DNA of 64,000 nucleotides, from contig NZ_WBSM01000002.1 in assembly GCF_009299505.1 (NCBI RefSeq), positions 124,001 to 188,000 of the forward strand, written 5' to 3'. The DNA is from Bifidobacterium ramosum. GTDB lineage: Bacteria; Actinomycetota; Actinomycetes; Actinomycetales; Bifidobacteriaceae. Under the pieces are notes generated by a model. The model searched no databases. It was not told the DNA's origin and was given only the letters and a program-made list of their open reading frames with translations. The translations under genes were made by a program, and so were the position numbers. Positions within the stretch are counted from its first letter, which is position 1. Each line of letters starts with the position of its first letter. Below are positions 1 to 8,723 of this stretch, piece by piece.

Positions 1-16
1 ATCCGGGGGAGGCGAC

Positions 17-1558
17 ATGAACGCTACGGAACTTTCCACCGTGCTTGAGTGCGGTGAGAACATCTCAGTCGAGTTCAAGCGCTGCGGCGTCCAACCAGAG
101 GCGGATACGTTCGAGACGGTATGTTCGTTCAACAATCGATTCGGTGGTTCGATTTATCTTGGGGTGCTGAATGACGGGACTGTCGAAGGCATCGATCGTG
201 AACAGGCTATCGCCATCGAACGTAATCTTGTGAACGTGATCGGCAATCCCAAACTGTTCAACGTCGCGCCGGCCATCGAAACCGAACGCATCGAATACGA
301 CGGCAGGCTCGTGATCCGCGTCTGGGTCCCCGCCGGCCCGGCGGTAGTCAGTTTCAAGCATGTGATCTACGACCGTGTGGCCGACGTGGACCGGCGCATC
401 ACCAGCGAGACGCAGATTGCGCAGATGCACATCCGCAAGCAGAACCATTTCAGCGAACAGCGCGTGTACCGGTACTTGAAGCCGTCGGATTTCCGATTCG
501 ATCTGCTGCCGCGCGTGCGCAAACTGGCCGCACTGAAGACCCCCGGTCACCCGTGGACCGAGATGGACGACATGGAACTGATGCGCAGCGCCGACCTGTA
601 CGGCGTGAACTACGACACCGGCGAGGAAGGCTTCAATCTTGCCGCCGTGATGCTGCTCGGCAAGGACGAGGTTATCTCGCGCATTGCGCCCGCCTACAAG
701 ACCGACGTGATCGTACGTCGCGAGAACCTGGATCGTTATGACGACCGGCTCATCGTGGCCACGAATCTGATCGAGGCGCAGGCGCGGATCTCCGAGTTCG
801 CGAAGCGATATTTGCCAGACCGGTTCATGCTGGAAGGTGACCAGACCGTCAGCCCCCGCGACATCATTATCCGCGAGCTGGTCTCGAATCTGATGATCCA
901 CCGCGAGTTCGTCAGTCCGTACCCGGCCAAGTTCCTCATCCTCAACGACGGCATCCGCACGGAGAACGCCTCCAAGGCCATCTTCCAGGGCCAGCTCGCC
1001 ATCACGAGCTTCAAGCCGGTGTCCAAGAACCCGTTCATCGCGAAGTTCTTCCGCAACATCGGCCTGGCCGACGAGCTCGGCAGCGGCATGCGCAACCTGT
1101 ACAAGTACTCGAAGCCCTACTCCGGCAAGGACCCCGTGCTTGACGACGGTGACGTGTTCGAGGCGTTCGTCCCCGTACGCTGGGTGGAAGGCAACACCGA
1201 TGAGGGCGACGTGACGGCTCACGATGAGACCGCACGTGACCCGAGTGAGCGGGAACATGACCTGAATGAGACTGTAAACACTCTCAATGAACAGGAAAAT
1301 GACCCAGATGAGACTGTAAATGAGACTGTAAATGAGACTGTAAATGAGACCGTGCCAAGAGAGCTTCGACTTTTGGAGTTGCTTCGCCTGAATCCGTCGA
1401 TTACCTACCGACAGGCAGCAACCGCACTGGACGTATCCTACGCCACTGTGTGGAGGACGTTTCACGTACTACGCGAATCCAAAACTATCGAGCGTGTCGG
1501 TTCGGACAGACGTGGCACATGGCGCGTTCTCACCCCGCCACAACCATCACGTAAGTAA
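17..1558 (+). CDS. AlbA_2 (Schlafen-type) putative transcriptional regulator / ATP-binding protein
   Basis: This 513-residue protein looks like the COG2865 family of putative regulators. Near the N-terminus GGSIYLGVLNDGTVEGID (residues about 43-60) matches the AlbA_2 nucleic-acid-binding fold. The middle (about 285-380) resembles the HATPase_c_4 region, with the segment IIRELVSNLMIHREF and a following ELGSGMRNLYKYS. The last 65 residues form a winged helix (SITYRQAATALDVSYATVWR). An acidic linker holds three exact copies and a fourth near-copy of a 12-bp unit that encodes NETV. The ATG is preceded by a good SD (GGGGGAGG). A decayed relative lies at about 8.73-9.08 kb, so the gene and its remnant bracket three surface-protein genes. 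Family-level assignment is fairly secure; the regulated target is unknown. Confidence 0.75.
   Translation: MNATELSTVLECGENISVEFKRCGVQPEADTFETVCSFNNRFGGSIYLGVLNDGTVEGIDREQAIAIERNLVNVIGNPKLFNVAPAIETERIEYDGRLVIRVWVPAGPAVVSFKHVIYDRVADVDRRITSETQIAQMHIRKQNHFSEQRVYRYLKPSDFRFDLLPRVRKLAALKTPGHPWTEMDDMELMRSADLYGVNYDTGEEGFNLAAVMLLGKDEVISRIAPAYKTDVIVRRENLDRYDDRLIVATNLIEAQARISEFAKRYLPDRFMLEGDQTVSPRDIIIRELVSNLMIHREFVSPYPAKFLILNDGIRTENASKAIFQGQLAITSFKPVSKNPFIAKFFRNIGLADELGSGMRNLYKYSKPYSGKDPVLDDGDVFEAFVPVRWVEGNTDEGDVTAHDETARDPSEREHDLNETVNTLNEQENDPDETVNETVNETVNETVPRELRLLELLRLNPSITYRQAATALDVSYATVWRTFHVLRESKTIERVGSDRRGTWRVLTPPQPSRK
1310..1351 (+). repeat. 12-bp in-frame tandem repeat in the regulator gene
   Basis: Three perfect copies of GAGACTGTAAAT (1310-1345) are followed by a partial fourth unit. 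They encode repeated N-E-T-V in the linker before the C-terminal winged helix. A similar imperfect unit (GAGACTGTAAAC) lies just upstream near 1268. Being in multiples of three, copy changes would alter linker length without shifting the frame. Confidence 0.85.
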
Positions 1559-1941
1559 CGTGAAGACCTGCGTCGATGCACCAAGAGGCGGCGCGGGAAC
1601 AGACCCCATCAAGAGCACGCCGAATGAGCGAGATGATGAGTCTGTAAGTCTGACGAAACGCGAAAAGCCAACGGGGAATAAGGCTCTGGCATTGCGAAGG
1701 TCGGTGTCTCGTATCCTCCGCCATCGCTCTTTTCCTGCCCAAAGGAAAAGGGTTTTTATTGTTAAACGGCGGTATTCCAGAGTTATAGGCCAAAATGTGT
1801 GTCCGATGGTCTGGCCTTTGTCGGTCTCCACGGTTTCGTTACGTCGTGTTCATTCGGGGGGAGGCTAATGTTTTCAGGGAATCGATAAAATTGAAGGCGA
1901 TTGTTGCATTATTCGTTTATCGGGAGATAGGGGAGAAGATC
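1559..1941. other. Intergenic gap with no supported gene
   Basis: The open frame that crosses part of this gap has no homology that I recognise, no SD and atypical composition, so I do not call it. The gap contains the terminator-like hairpin at 1729-1757 and presumably the promoter of the first surface-protein gene. It ends in the SD GGGAGAAG before the ATG at 1942. Confidence 0.5.
1729..1757 (+). terminator. Rho-independent terminator candidate after the AlbA_2 gene
   Basis: CTTTTCCT and AGGAAAAG form an 8-bp stem with a 6-nt loop. The stem is followed by GGTTTTTATT. It lies 170 bp past the stop codon of the upstream gene. Confidence 0.55.
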
Positions 1942-4002
1942 ATGCAACACGATTCAGGGAAAAACAGGAGCGCGAGCCCTTTCGGCGCGGGGTCGTTGAC
2001 TCGGTTGTGGAGGGCATTCGTCGCCGTCCTCGCTACCTGCGCCATGATGCTCGTAGCCGTTCCTGCCGCCAGCGCGAATCAAGGGGATGACAGCGCTGAT
2101 ACTGCGAAGCCCATCAGTACTGGTCAGACGGTGAGTGGGAAGATCCTTTATGGCAAGGATGCCGGCAGCGATGGTGATTTCGATTGGTACAAGTTCTCGG
2201 TGCCCTCCGCCGGCACAATCAGCCTGACGTTCTCGAACCAGCAGGGGTCATCGCAAAAGTGGGAAGCGACGCTGTACGATTCCAACCTCAAGGCATTCAC
2301 CTCCTATACGTTTGGCGCGAATGCCATCAATCATCCTGACACTGCGAAGATCGGCGTTCCGGCCGGCACGTATTGGGTGAGCATTGACAGCAGTCATTGG
2401 GATTTCGACAGTTCCTATGCGGGAGGTCTCGAATACCATTTCCGTGTCAACTACACGAAGACATCCAATTGGGAGACCGAATGGAACAACGAGGCCGAGC
2501 ATGCCGATCCGATATCCACCGGCCAGACGGTGAGCGGCACGATTCTCTACAGCCGCGACATCGGTGGCGATGGTGATTTCGATTGGTACAAGTTCTCGGT
2601 GCCCTCCGCCGGTGCAATCAATCTGACGTTCTCGAACCAGCAGGCGTCGCACGGCCAATGGACTGCGACGCTATACGACCCCAATCTTCAGGAGTTCGCC
2701 TCCTATACATTCGGCGCGAACGCCGTCAACCATCCTGATACGGCGAAGATCGGCGTTTCGGCCGGCACGTATTGGGTGCGCGTCGACAGCAACAGTTACG
2801 ACTGGTATGACTCTTATGCAGGCGGGCTTGAATACCATTTCCGCGTGAACTACACGAAGACGTCCGATTGGGAGACCGAGTGGAACAACGACTTCGACAC
2901 CGCCGATCCGATATCCGTCAACAAACCCATCAACGGCGTTTTGATGAACGGCGATGACGTCGACTGGTACAAATTCAGCACGTCCAGCGCCGATACGTTC
3001 AGAATCCAGTTCGCCAATCAGCAGAAGGCCGAAGGCGAGTGGTACGTCTCCGTGAAGGACAAGGACCTCAACGAGGTATACGGGGAGAAGTTCTCTGCCG
3101 CAGGGACGTCCCATTCCGGAAAGACGGTGACGCTTCCGCGGGGCGTTCACTATGTAACGGTGGACGGTAAGGATGACGTTACCGGTCTACGGTACACGCT
3201 CACTGCGAATTGGGGCAAGCCGCGGTTCACGGTCCGGTTCGACTCGAACGGTGGCTCCGGTGTCGCGTCGCAGACCGTGGTGCAGGGCGCGAAGGCTAAG
3301 CGGCCCGCGAATCCAACGCATAGCGGCAAGGTGTTCGCCGGCTGGTATACGGCGAAGTCCGGCGGTGCGAAGGTCGATTTCAACAGGGCCGTGAATGGCA
3401 ATGTGACATACTATGCGCATTGGAACGATCCGCCGTTCTCCCGGTTCTGGGACGTGACCCGGGATACGCCGCATGGTGAGGACATCAACTGGTTGGTGGG
3501 TCAAAAGATCACGACCGGATACAAAGATGGCTCGTTCCGTGGCGGTCGGTCGGTGGTGCGTCAGGATATGGCGGCGTTCCTGTACCGTCTGGCGGGTTCG
3601 CCTTCGTTCAACGAGAATAAGGCGCGCAATCCGTTCGTGGATGTGAACCGGAATACCCCGCATTACAAGGAGATTCTGTGGCTCGCGTCCACAGGTATCT
3701 CGACCGGTTGGAATACGCCGCACGGCAAGGAGTTTCGTGGTATGCGGCCCGTGGTGCGTCAGGATATGGCGGCGTTCCTCAAGCGGTTCGCGGATTACCG
3801 TAAGGCGAAGCCGAAGCTGGGTAACGCGGTGAACTTCCGTGATGTGAATGGTTCAACGCCGCATGCTGCGGATATTGCGTGGCTGGCACGTACCGGTGTG
3901 ACGACCGGTTGGAAGGATGGCACGTTCCGTGGAATGAACGCAGTGGTGCGTCAGGATATGGCGGCATTCTTGCATCGCATGAAGGCCAACGTCGTCAAGT
4001 AG
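1942..4002 (+). CDS. Secreted surface protein: PPC-like repeats, InlB-type repeat, three SLH-like repeats
   Basis: The 686-residue product starts at the ATG with SD GGGAGAAG; the open frame extends further upstream but has no SD there. Residues 1-43 are a signal peptide with a basic N-region, a hydrophobic core (FVAVLATCAMMLVAVPA) and a likely cut after ASA. Two nearly identical copies (about 45-180 and 180-325) and a shorter third copy (to about 425) of a bacterial pre-peptidase C-terminal-like (PPC) beta domain follow, marked by DFDWYKFSVPSAG. Next comes an InlB B-repeat (FDSNGGSGVASQTV ... FAGWYT ... YYAHW). The last 190 residues are three SLH-like repeats ending in VRQDMAAFLHRM. There is no LPXTG motif, so attachment would rely on the SLH-like repeats. 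It is the first of three tandem genes with the same SLH-like triplet. The ligand of the ectodomain is unknown. Confidence 0.85.
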   Translation: MQHDSGKNRSASPFGAGSLTRLWRAFVAVLATCAMMLVAVPAASANQGDDSADTAKPISTGQTVSGKILYGKDAGSDGDFDWYKFSVPSAGTISLTFSNQQGSSQKWEATLYDSNLKAFTSYTFGANAINHPDTAKIGVPAGTYWVSIDSSHWDFDSSYAGGLEYHFRVNYTKTSNWETEWNNEAEHADPISTGQTVSGTILYSRDIGGDGDFDWYKFSVPSAGAINLTFSNQQASHGQWTATLYDPNLQEFASYTFGANAVNHPDTAKIGVSAGTYWVRVDSNSYDWYDSYAGGLEYHFRVNYTKTSDWETEWNNDFDTADPISVNKPINGVLMNGDDVDWYKFSTSSADTFRIQFANQQKAEGEWYVSVKDKDLNEVYGEKFSAAGTSHSGKTVTLPRGVHYVTVDGKDDVTGLRYTLTANWGKPRFTVRFDSNGGSGVASQTVVQGAKAKRPANPTHSGKVFAGWYTAKSGGAKVDFNRAVNGNVTYYAHWNDPPFSRFWDVTRDTPHGEDINWLVGQKITTGYKDGSFRGGRSVVRQDMAAFLYRLAGSPSFNENKARNPFVDVNRNTPHYKEILWLASTGISTGWNTPHGKEFRGMRPVVRQDMAAFLKRFADYRKAKPKLGNAVNFRDVNGSTPHAADIAWLARTGVTTGWKDGTFRGMNAVVRQDMAAFLHRMKANVVK
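3440..4000 (+). repeat. SLH-like triplet, copy 1 (C-terminal)
   Basis: Three modules of about 60-65 residues read F-x-DV-x4-TPH-x4-I-x-WL-x4-I-x-TG ... FRGM-x2-V-x-RQDMAAFL. Linkers between modules (AGSPSFNENKARNPF and ADYRKAKPKLGNAV) are almost the same in all three tandem proteins. At the DNA level GTGCGTCAGGATATGGC recurs in nearly every module. Confidence 0.85.
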
Positions 4003-4013
4003 CTGCGGGTCTT

Positions 4014-4046
4014 TTCCGCTCCCCCTCACTTCGAGGGGGAGCGGAA
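4014..4046. terminator. Strong hairpin after the first surface-protein gene
   Basis: TTCCGCTCCCCCTC and GAGGGGGAGCGGAA form a perfect 14-bp stem around ACTTC, starting 11 bp after the stop codon. No clear U-tract follows, so it may act as a 3'-end stabiliser or a weak terminator. Confidence 0.55.
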
Positions 4047-4160
4047 TGATGAACGGGTTCTTCCTGACGAGATTGGCGATGATAGGATTGTGGCAAGGGC
4101 GACGGGGTGGTCGTGACTGTTGCCTGGACAGGAGAGTCCCGCAGGTGGAAGAGGGTTGTC

Positions 4161-6554
4161 ATGGCTGGTTTGCGTAATGGTGCGTGGTACGTGTTGCGTC
4201 GCGTGTGGGGAGTGGTGTGTGCGTCGGCGATGTTGTCGTCCGTGGCAGTCGCGTCGCCGACCGTGGCGCTCGCCGATGATGATGCGGCGGGTGCGTCTAT
4301 GGTCGGTGATGCGCGTGCCGCGTCGTCGTTCGTGGATGTGAACACGCGGACGCCGCATGCGGACAGCATTGCATGGTTGGCGAAATCTGGTATTTCGTCT
4401 GGTTGGACTCGTGCGGACGGGCGCAAGGAGTTCCGTCCGGCGAATGAGGTGACGCGTCAGGATATGGCGGCGTTTCTGTATCGCTTGGCGGGGTCGCCGA
4501 AGTTCGATGAGAAGCAGAATCCGTTTGCGGACGTGACGAAGGATACCCCGCATTACAAGGAGATTCTGTGGCTGGCTGCGACGGGGATTTCGACGGGTTG
4601 GCCGGATCATACGTTCCGTGGGATGGACACGGTGAAGCGTCAGGATATGGCGGCGTTCCTGCATCGGTTGGCCGACTATCGGAAGGCGAAGCCGAAGTTG
4701 GGGAACGCGATCAGCTTCAAGGACGTGAATGCATCGACCCCGCATCGGGCGGATATCATCTGGCTGACACGTACCGGGGTGACGACGGGTTGGAAGAACG
4801 GCACGTTCCGTGGCATGAACGCGGTGATTCGTCAGGATATGGCCGCGTTCCTCCAGCGGATGAAGACGAATGTACTGGACGCCAAGTCGAGTGATGTGAA
4901 GCCTGCGGTGTCCGCGAAGATTCGGGAGGCCGGTGATGGTTGGGCGATCGATCGTGACGGCTACCTGTGGACGTGGGGTGACAACGAGTATGGGCAGGTC
5001 GGTGATGGTACGACGAATACCCGTCTGACCCCGTACAAGGTACAAGGCCCGAAGAACGTGAAAACGTACAACGACGGGTACGACGGACACTACGTCACGC
5101 GATATGCGATCACCGCGAATGGCGAGTTGTGGACGTGGGGCGATAACAGCTATGGCCAGGTCGGCAATGGCGGCAAGACCGGCATAGGCACGGACTCGTG
5201 GCTTACTCCGTATAAGGTGCCGTTGCCTATGGCGGTGAAGGATGCCGAGATACGCAACGGTGCCATGTATGCGGTGACTGTGGATGGTCGTCTGTGGGCG
5301 TGGGGTGACAATCTGTACGGCCAGTTGGGCGATCCGAGCGCTGGAGAGGGACAGACGACGCCTCATCAGGTGCCGGGATTGACGGGCGTCACGCTGATGG
5401 ATGCTCCTCTCAATGTTCTTACGATGTTCGTCACCACCGGTGACGGGAGTCTGTGGGCGTGGGGCGATGGTGGCGCCGGAACGGTCGGAGACGGGCATTC
5501 GGGTGAGCTGAGGAAAGATTGCTTATACGCTTGCCCATACTACCGAGCCACTCCGTATCGGGTGCCTGGTCCGACGCATGTGCGGCGGATAATGGCCGAT
5601 GATATGGGGTTCACTGTCTATGCGATTGATGGTGACGGGAATCTGTGGGCGTGGGGTAATAACCACAACGGTGAAATCGGTGACGGGACCAGACAGGGGG
5701 ATGATGATGGGTCTCATGCGACGCCCTATAAGGTGCAAGGGCCGACGCATGTTCGTTCCGTGACGGTTGGCGGGTCCGGTTTTCAAGTGGTGCTCGCCGT
5801 CGACGGTGACGGCGGCGTCTGGACATGGGGGAGTGGCGCGAACGGTCAGCTCGGCAATGGTGACTATGTGCTCTATCAGCTCACGCCGTATAAGGTGCAA
5901 GGGCCGACGAACGTGGGATCCGCATCGGTGGATGGCATGGGAACGGCGTATGCGGTGGATGGCGCCGGTGATTTATGGCTCTGGGGGCGTTGGGGCGATC
6001 GTCTTGCCAGTGGATATGGTGATGATGCCCTTGCCCCGTTGAAGGTCCCCGATCTGCATGGGGTGACGTCTGCCGTCACTGATGGTTTCGGCATGATGTC
6101 CGTGACCACGCGGGACGGAGCCTTGTGGCGCTGGGGACGCAATGATAGGGGTCAGGTCGGCGATGGGACGAAGACCGATTGGAGGAGGACCCCGTACCGG
6201 CTGAATGATCTGACCGGCGTAAGTGCCTCGGACAATGGTCTTCTGACGCAGTCTTCGACTGTGAACCACGCCATTTCCGGTGACGGAAACCTGTGGACGT
6301 GGGGGCAGGGACTGTATGGCGAAGTAGGTGACGGTTCCACGAAGAATCGCCTGGCTCCATACAAGGTTTCCGGTCCCGCGAAGGTGAAGCAGGTGATGTA
6401 CCATGAACACAGTCTGTTCGACACGGTCGCTTATACGGTCTATGCGTTGACTGAGGACGGCAATCTGTGGTCGTGGGGATACAACAAGGAGGGCGCCGTC
6501 GGTGACGGCACTACCACGAACCGCCTCACCCCGTACAAGCTGCAGTTCAAGTGA
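4161..6554 (+). CDS. Secreted surface protein: three SLH-like repeats plus a ten-unit RCC1 propeller
   Basis: The 797-residue protein has a signal peptide (residues 1 to about 38, ending near VALA). The SLH-like triplet comes next (about 57-250). From about residue 260 to the end there are ten RCC1/ATS1-type units recognisable by L-W-x-WG-x3-x-GQ-x-GDG followed by TPYKV-x-GP. The ATG is chosen because the signal peptide starts there and a GGAAGAGG sequence lies just upstream. The order is reversed relative to the two neighbouring proteins, where the triplet is C-terminal. There is no LPXTG. RCC1-type propellers are protein or ligand interaction scaffolds; which ligand is unknown. One unit (LWLWGRWGDRLASG) is shortened. 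Confidence 0.85.
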   Translation: MAGLRNGAWYVLRRVWGVVCASAMLSSVAVASPTVALADDDAAGASMVGDARAASSFVDVNTRTPHADSIAWLAKSGISSGWTRADGRKEFRPANEVTRQDMAAFLYRLAGSPKFDEKQNPFADVTKDTPHYKEILWLAATGISTGWPDHTFRGMDTVKRQDMAAFLHRLADYRKAKPKLGNAISFKDVNASTPHRADIIWLTRTGVTTGWKNGTFRGMNAVIRQDMAAFLQRMKTNVLDAKSSDVKPAVSAKIREAGDGWAIDRDGYLWTWGDNEYGQVGDGTTNTRLTPYKVQGPKNVKTYNDGYDGHYVTRYAITANGELWTWGDNSYGQVGNGGKTGIGTDSWLTPYKVPLPMAVKDAEIRNGAMYAVTVDGRLWAWGDNLYGQLGDPSAGEGQTTPHQVPGLTGVTLMDAPLNVLTMFVTTGDGSLWAWGDGGAGTVGDGHSGELRKDCLYACPYYRATPYRVPGPTHVRRIMADDMGFTVYAIDGDGNLWAWGNNHNGEIGDGTRQGDDDGSHATPYKVQGPTHVRSVTVGGSGFQVVLAVDGDGGVWTWGSGANGQLGNGDYVLYQLTPYKVQGPTNVGSASVDGMGTAYAVDGAGDLWLWGRWGDRLASGYGDDALAPLKVPDLHGVTSAVTDGFGMMSVTTRDGALWRWGRNDRGQVGDGTKTDWRRTPYRLNDLTGVSASDNGLLTQSSTVNHAISGDGNLWTWGQGLYGEVGDGSTKNRLAPYKVSGPAKVKQVMYHEHSLFDTVAYTVYALTEDGNLWSWGYNKEGAVGDGTTTNRLTPYKLQFK
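4329..4880 (+). repeat. SLH-like triplet, copy 2 (N-terminal)
   Basis: The same three modules and linkers as in the flanking genes (AGSPKFDEKQNPF and ADYRKAKPKLGNAI), here placed directly after the signal peptide. The shared linkers show that the triplet was duplicated as one unit. Confidence 0.85.
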
Positions 6555-6591
6555 GTCAGGAAGCAACGGAGACGACAGAAGGGAGACGGTC

Positions 6592-8571
6592 ATGGCTGGT
6601 TCGATGACACGATTAATGCAATCGGTGGGGCCGGTGGCTGGTTCAGTGGGGCGGTCGGCACATCGCCCGATCCGTGCGATGATCTTCGCTGTCGCGGCGT
6701 GTGTGGCGGCGGCATGCATGTCGCTGTCCGGCGCTGTTCCGACCGCCGTCGCGGAGGGCGTCGGCGATGTGCCGGCATCGTCCGACAACATGTGGCGGAA
6801 CGACTACGAAGGCAATTGGGCCGCCCCTGTATCCAGCTATCTGCATCAGCGCGACGACGGCAGCCTGGAACGCGTGGAGTGGATTACCGGCTGGTCGGGC
6901 TCGCGAGAGGTCCGGTCGTTGCGGGTGGAGCGGTACGACGCGTCGTTCCGGTACCTGTCAGGGAAGAACATCGACACATCGCTCATCAGACCGACCGGGC
7001 TGCGAACCGACGACGGTCTGCTGTGGGGCGGATTCTTCGCCGGCTCAAGCGCGAACTACGTCGTGACGGGCCAGGCGAACCGTGCGGAGAACGACGCCCT
7101 GCCTGTGGTGCGCATCACGAAGTTCACCAAGGATTGGCGGTACGCCGGCAAATGCGAGCTGTCCGGCATCAACACGTACATCCCGTTCGACGGCGGCTCC
7201 CTGCGCATGACGGAGCTGGATGGTCAGCTGTGGATCCGTACCGCGCACACGATCTACAAGCTCGCCGACGGCCTGCATCATCAGACGAACATGTCGTTCG
7301 TCATCGACGAGGCGACGATGACGGTCGTCGACAAGGCGGTGAAGGTCGCGGACAGTCGGTTCGGCTACGTGTCCCATTCGTTCAACCAGTTCATCCTGAC
7401 GACGGGTGGTAAGGTCTACGCCGTGGATCACGGCGACGCCTACCCGCGTGCGATCGTGCTTACTCAGGTCGACGGCGGCAGCCGTCAGGTTCATCCGATC
7501 GCCGGCGAGATCGGCGACAACTACACTGGCGTCGCGGTGGGCGGTTTCGAGTCGGCCGATGCCGGTTCGCGCTTCCTCATCGCGATGGCGGTCGATTCCG
7601 TCGGGGGACTCGGCTCCGATACACGCAAAAGCCCGGTCTTGCTGACGGTGAACGGCGCCGATCCGGCAACGGCTACGGTTGCGGAAACGGTGGTGCAGTC
7701 ATATGCGAAGGGTGGTGCCACGGATGCCACGAATCCGCAGCTGGTGAAGATCGGCGAGAACCGGTTTCTCATGATGTGGGGTGAGCGTCGGGAGCATAAG
7801 GAGTCCATCCGATACGTCTTCCTCGACGGGCACGGCAATCGTCTCGGTGCCATCCGTTCGGCCGACGGCCGTCTGTCCGACTGCCAACCGATCGTCGTCG
7901 GTGGCAAGGTCGTCTGGTATGTCACCGACGATTCCGCCCCGACGATGTACGCGATTGACGGCGGTTCGGGCGCGTTCTCCTCCGTTCGTACTTATACGCC
8001 GTTCTCCGACGTGAATGCCGGGACTCCGCACGCCGCCGACATCACGTGGCTGTCACTGCGTGGTATCACGACCGGTTGGATCGATGCCGACGGCAGGAGC
8101 ACGTTCCGCGGAATGAATGCGGTGACGCGTCAGGATATGGCGGCGTTCCTGTATCGTCTGACGGGTTCGCCGAAATTCGATGAAAGCAAGGCCAGAAACC
8201 CGTTCGTTGATGTCACGAAGTCAACTCCGCATTACAAGGAGATCTTATGGCTTGCCTCCACCGGTGTTTCAACGGGTTGGAAGACGGCTCGCGGTGCGGA
8301 GTTCCGTGGCATGAACGCTGTGGTGCGTCAGGATATGGCTGCGTTCCTGCACCGTCTCGCGGATTATCAGCAGGCGAAGCCGACATTGGGTAAAGCTGTC
8401 TCATTCAGAGACGTGTCCAAGTCGACGCCGCATGTGGATGACATTGTGTGGTTGTCTCGCACGGGCGTGGCCACCGGTTGGAGTGACGGTACGTTCCGTG
8501 GCATGAACGCGGTTGTCCGTCAGGATATGGCGGCGTTCCTGCACCGCATGAACGCCAATGTCCTCAAGTAG
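6592..8571 (+). CDS. Secreted surface protein: unrecognised ectodomain plus three SLH-like repeats
   Basis: This 659-residue protein starts at the ATG with SD AGAAGGGAG. Like the preceding protein it begins MAG. Residues 1 to about 52 are a signal peptide (FAVAACVAAACMSLSGAVPTAVA). Residues about 65-465 form an all-beta looking ectodomain with many W, Y and G residues and no family that I recognise; a beta-propeller is possible. The SLH-like triplet occupies about 470-659. There are 37 bp between the upstream stop and this start and no terminator is visible, so co-transcription with the RCC1 gene is likely. Function is not known beyond surface attachment. Confidence 0.8.
   Translation: MAGSMTRLMQSVGPVAGSVGRSAHRPIRAMIFAVAACVAAACMSLSGAVPTAVAEGVGDVPASSDNMWRNDYEGNWAAPVSSYLHQRDDGSLERVEWITGWSGSREVRSLRVERYDASFRYLSGKNIDTSLIRPTGLRTDDGLLWGGFFAGSSANYVVTGQANRAENDALPVVRITKFTKDWRYAGKCELSGINTYIPFDGGSLRMTELDGQLWIRTAHTIYKLADGLHHQTNMSFVIDEATMTVVDKAVKVADSRFGYVSHSFNQFILTTGGKVYAVDHGDAYPRAIVLTQVDGGSRQVHPIAGEIGDNYTGVAVGGFESADAGSRFLIAMAVDSVGGLGSDTRKSPVLLTVNGADPATATVAETVVQSYAKGGATDATNPQLVKIGENRFLMMWGERREHKESIRYVFLDGHGNRLGAIRSADGRLSDCQPIVVGGKVVWYVTDDSAPTMYAIDGGSGAFSSVRTYTPFSDVNAGTPHAADITWLSLRGITTGWIDADGRSTFRGMNAVTRQDMAAFLYRLTGSPKFDESKARNPFVDVTKSTPHYKEILWLASTGVSTGWKTARGAEFRGMNAVVRQDMAAFLHRLADYQQAKPTLGKAVSFRDVSKSTPHVDDIVWLSRTGVATGWSDGTFRGMNAVVRQDMAAFLHRMNANVLK
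7999..8568 (+). repeat. SLH-like triplet, copy 3 (C-terminal)
   Basis: Three modules with the same linkers (TGSPKFDESKARNPF and ADYQQAKPTLGKAV) as the two upstream genes. The conserved VRQDMAAFL ends replace the TRAE-type motif of classical SLH domains. Confidence 0.85.
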
Positions 8572-8723
8572 GTGGTTTTCCTCGTCAGAGTGAGCCGGGG
8601 CCGTTAGATCGTGCCGTGTCGTTTTTCAGCTCTTCTTCGCATGTCGGCGCAGAGAACCGGAGGGTGAGCGTTGAGTAATTGATATCTGTCCGACTCGTCC
8701 TGCAATACACTGGACTGGCGGAC

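Noticed and set aside
65..1465. 466-codon open frame on the minus strand over the AlbA_2 gene
   Set aside because: It is the reverse-strand shadow of a GC-biased gene; it has no SD and gives low-complexity sequence.
1494..1868. 124-codon open frame after the AlbA_2 gene
   Set aside because: It overlaps the gene end, has no SD or family and crosses a terminator hairpin.
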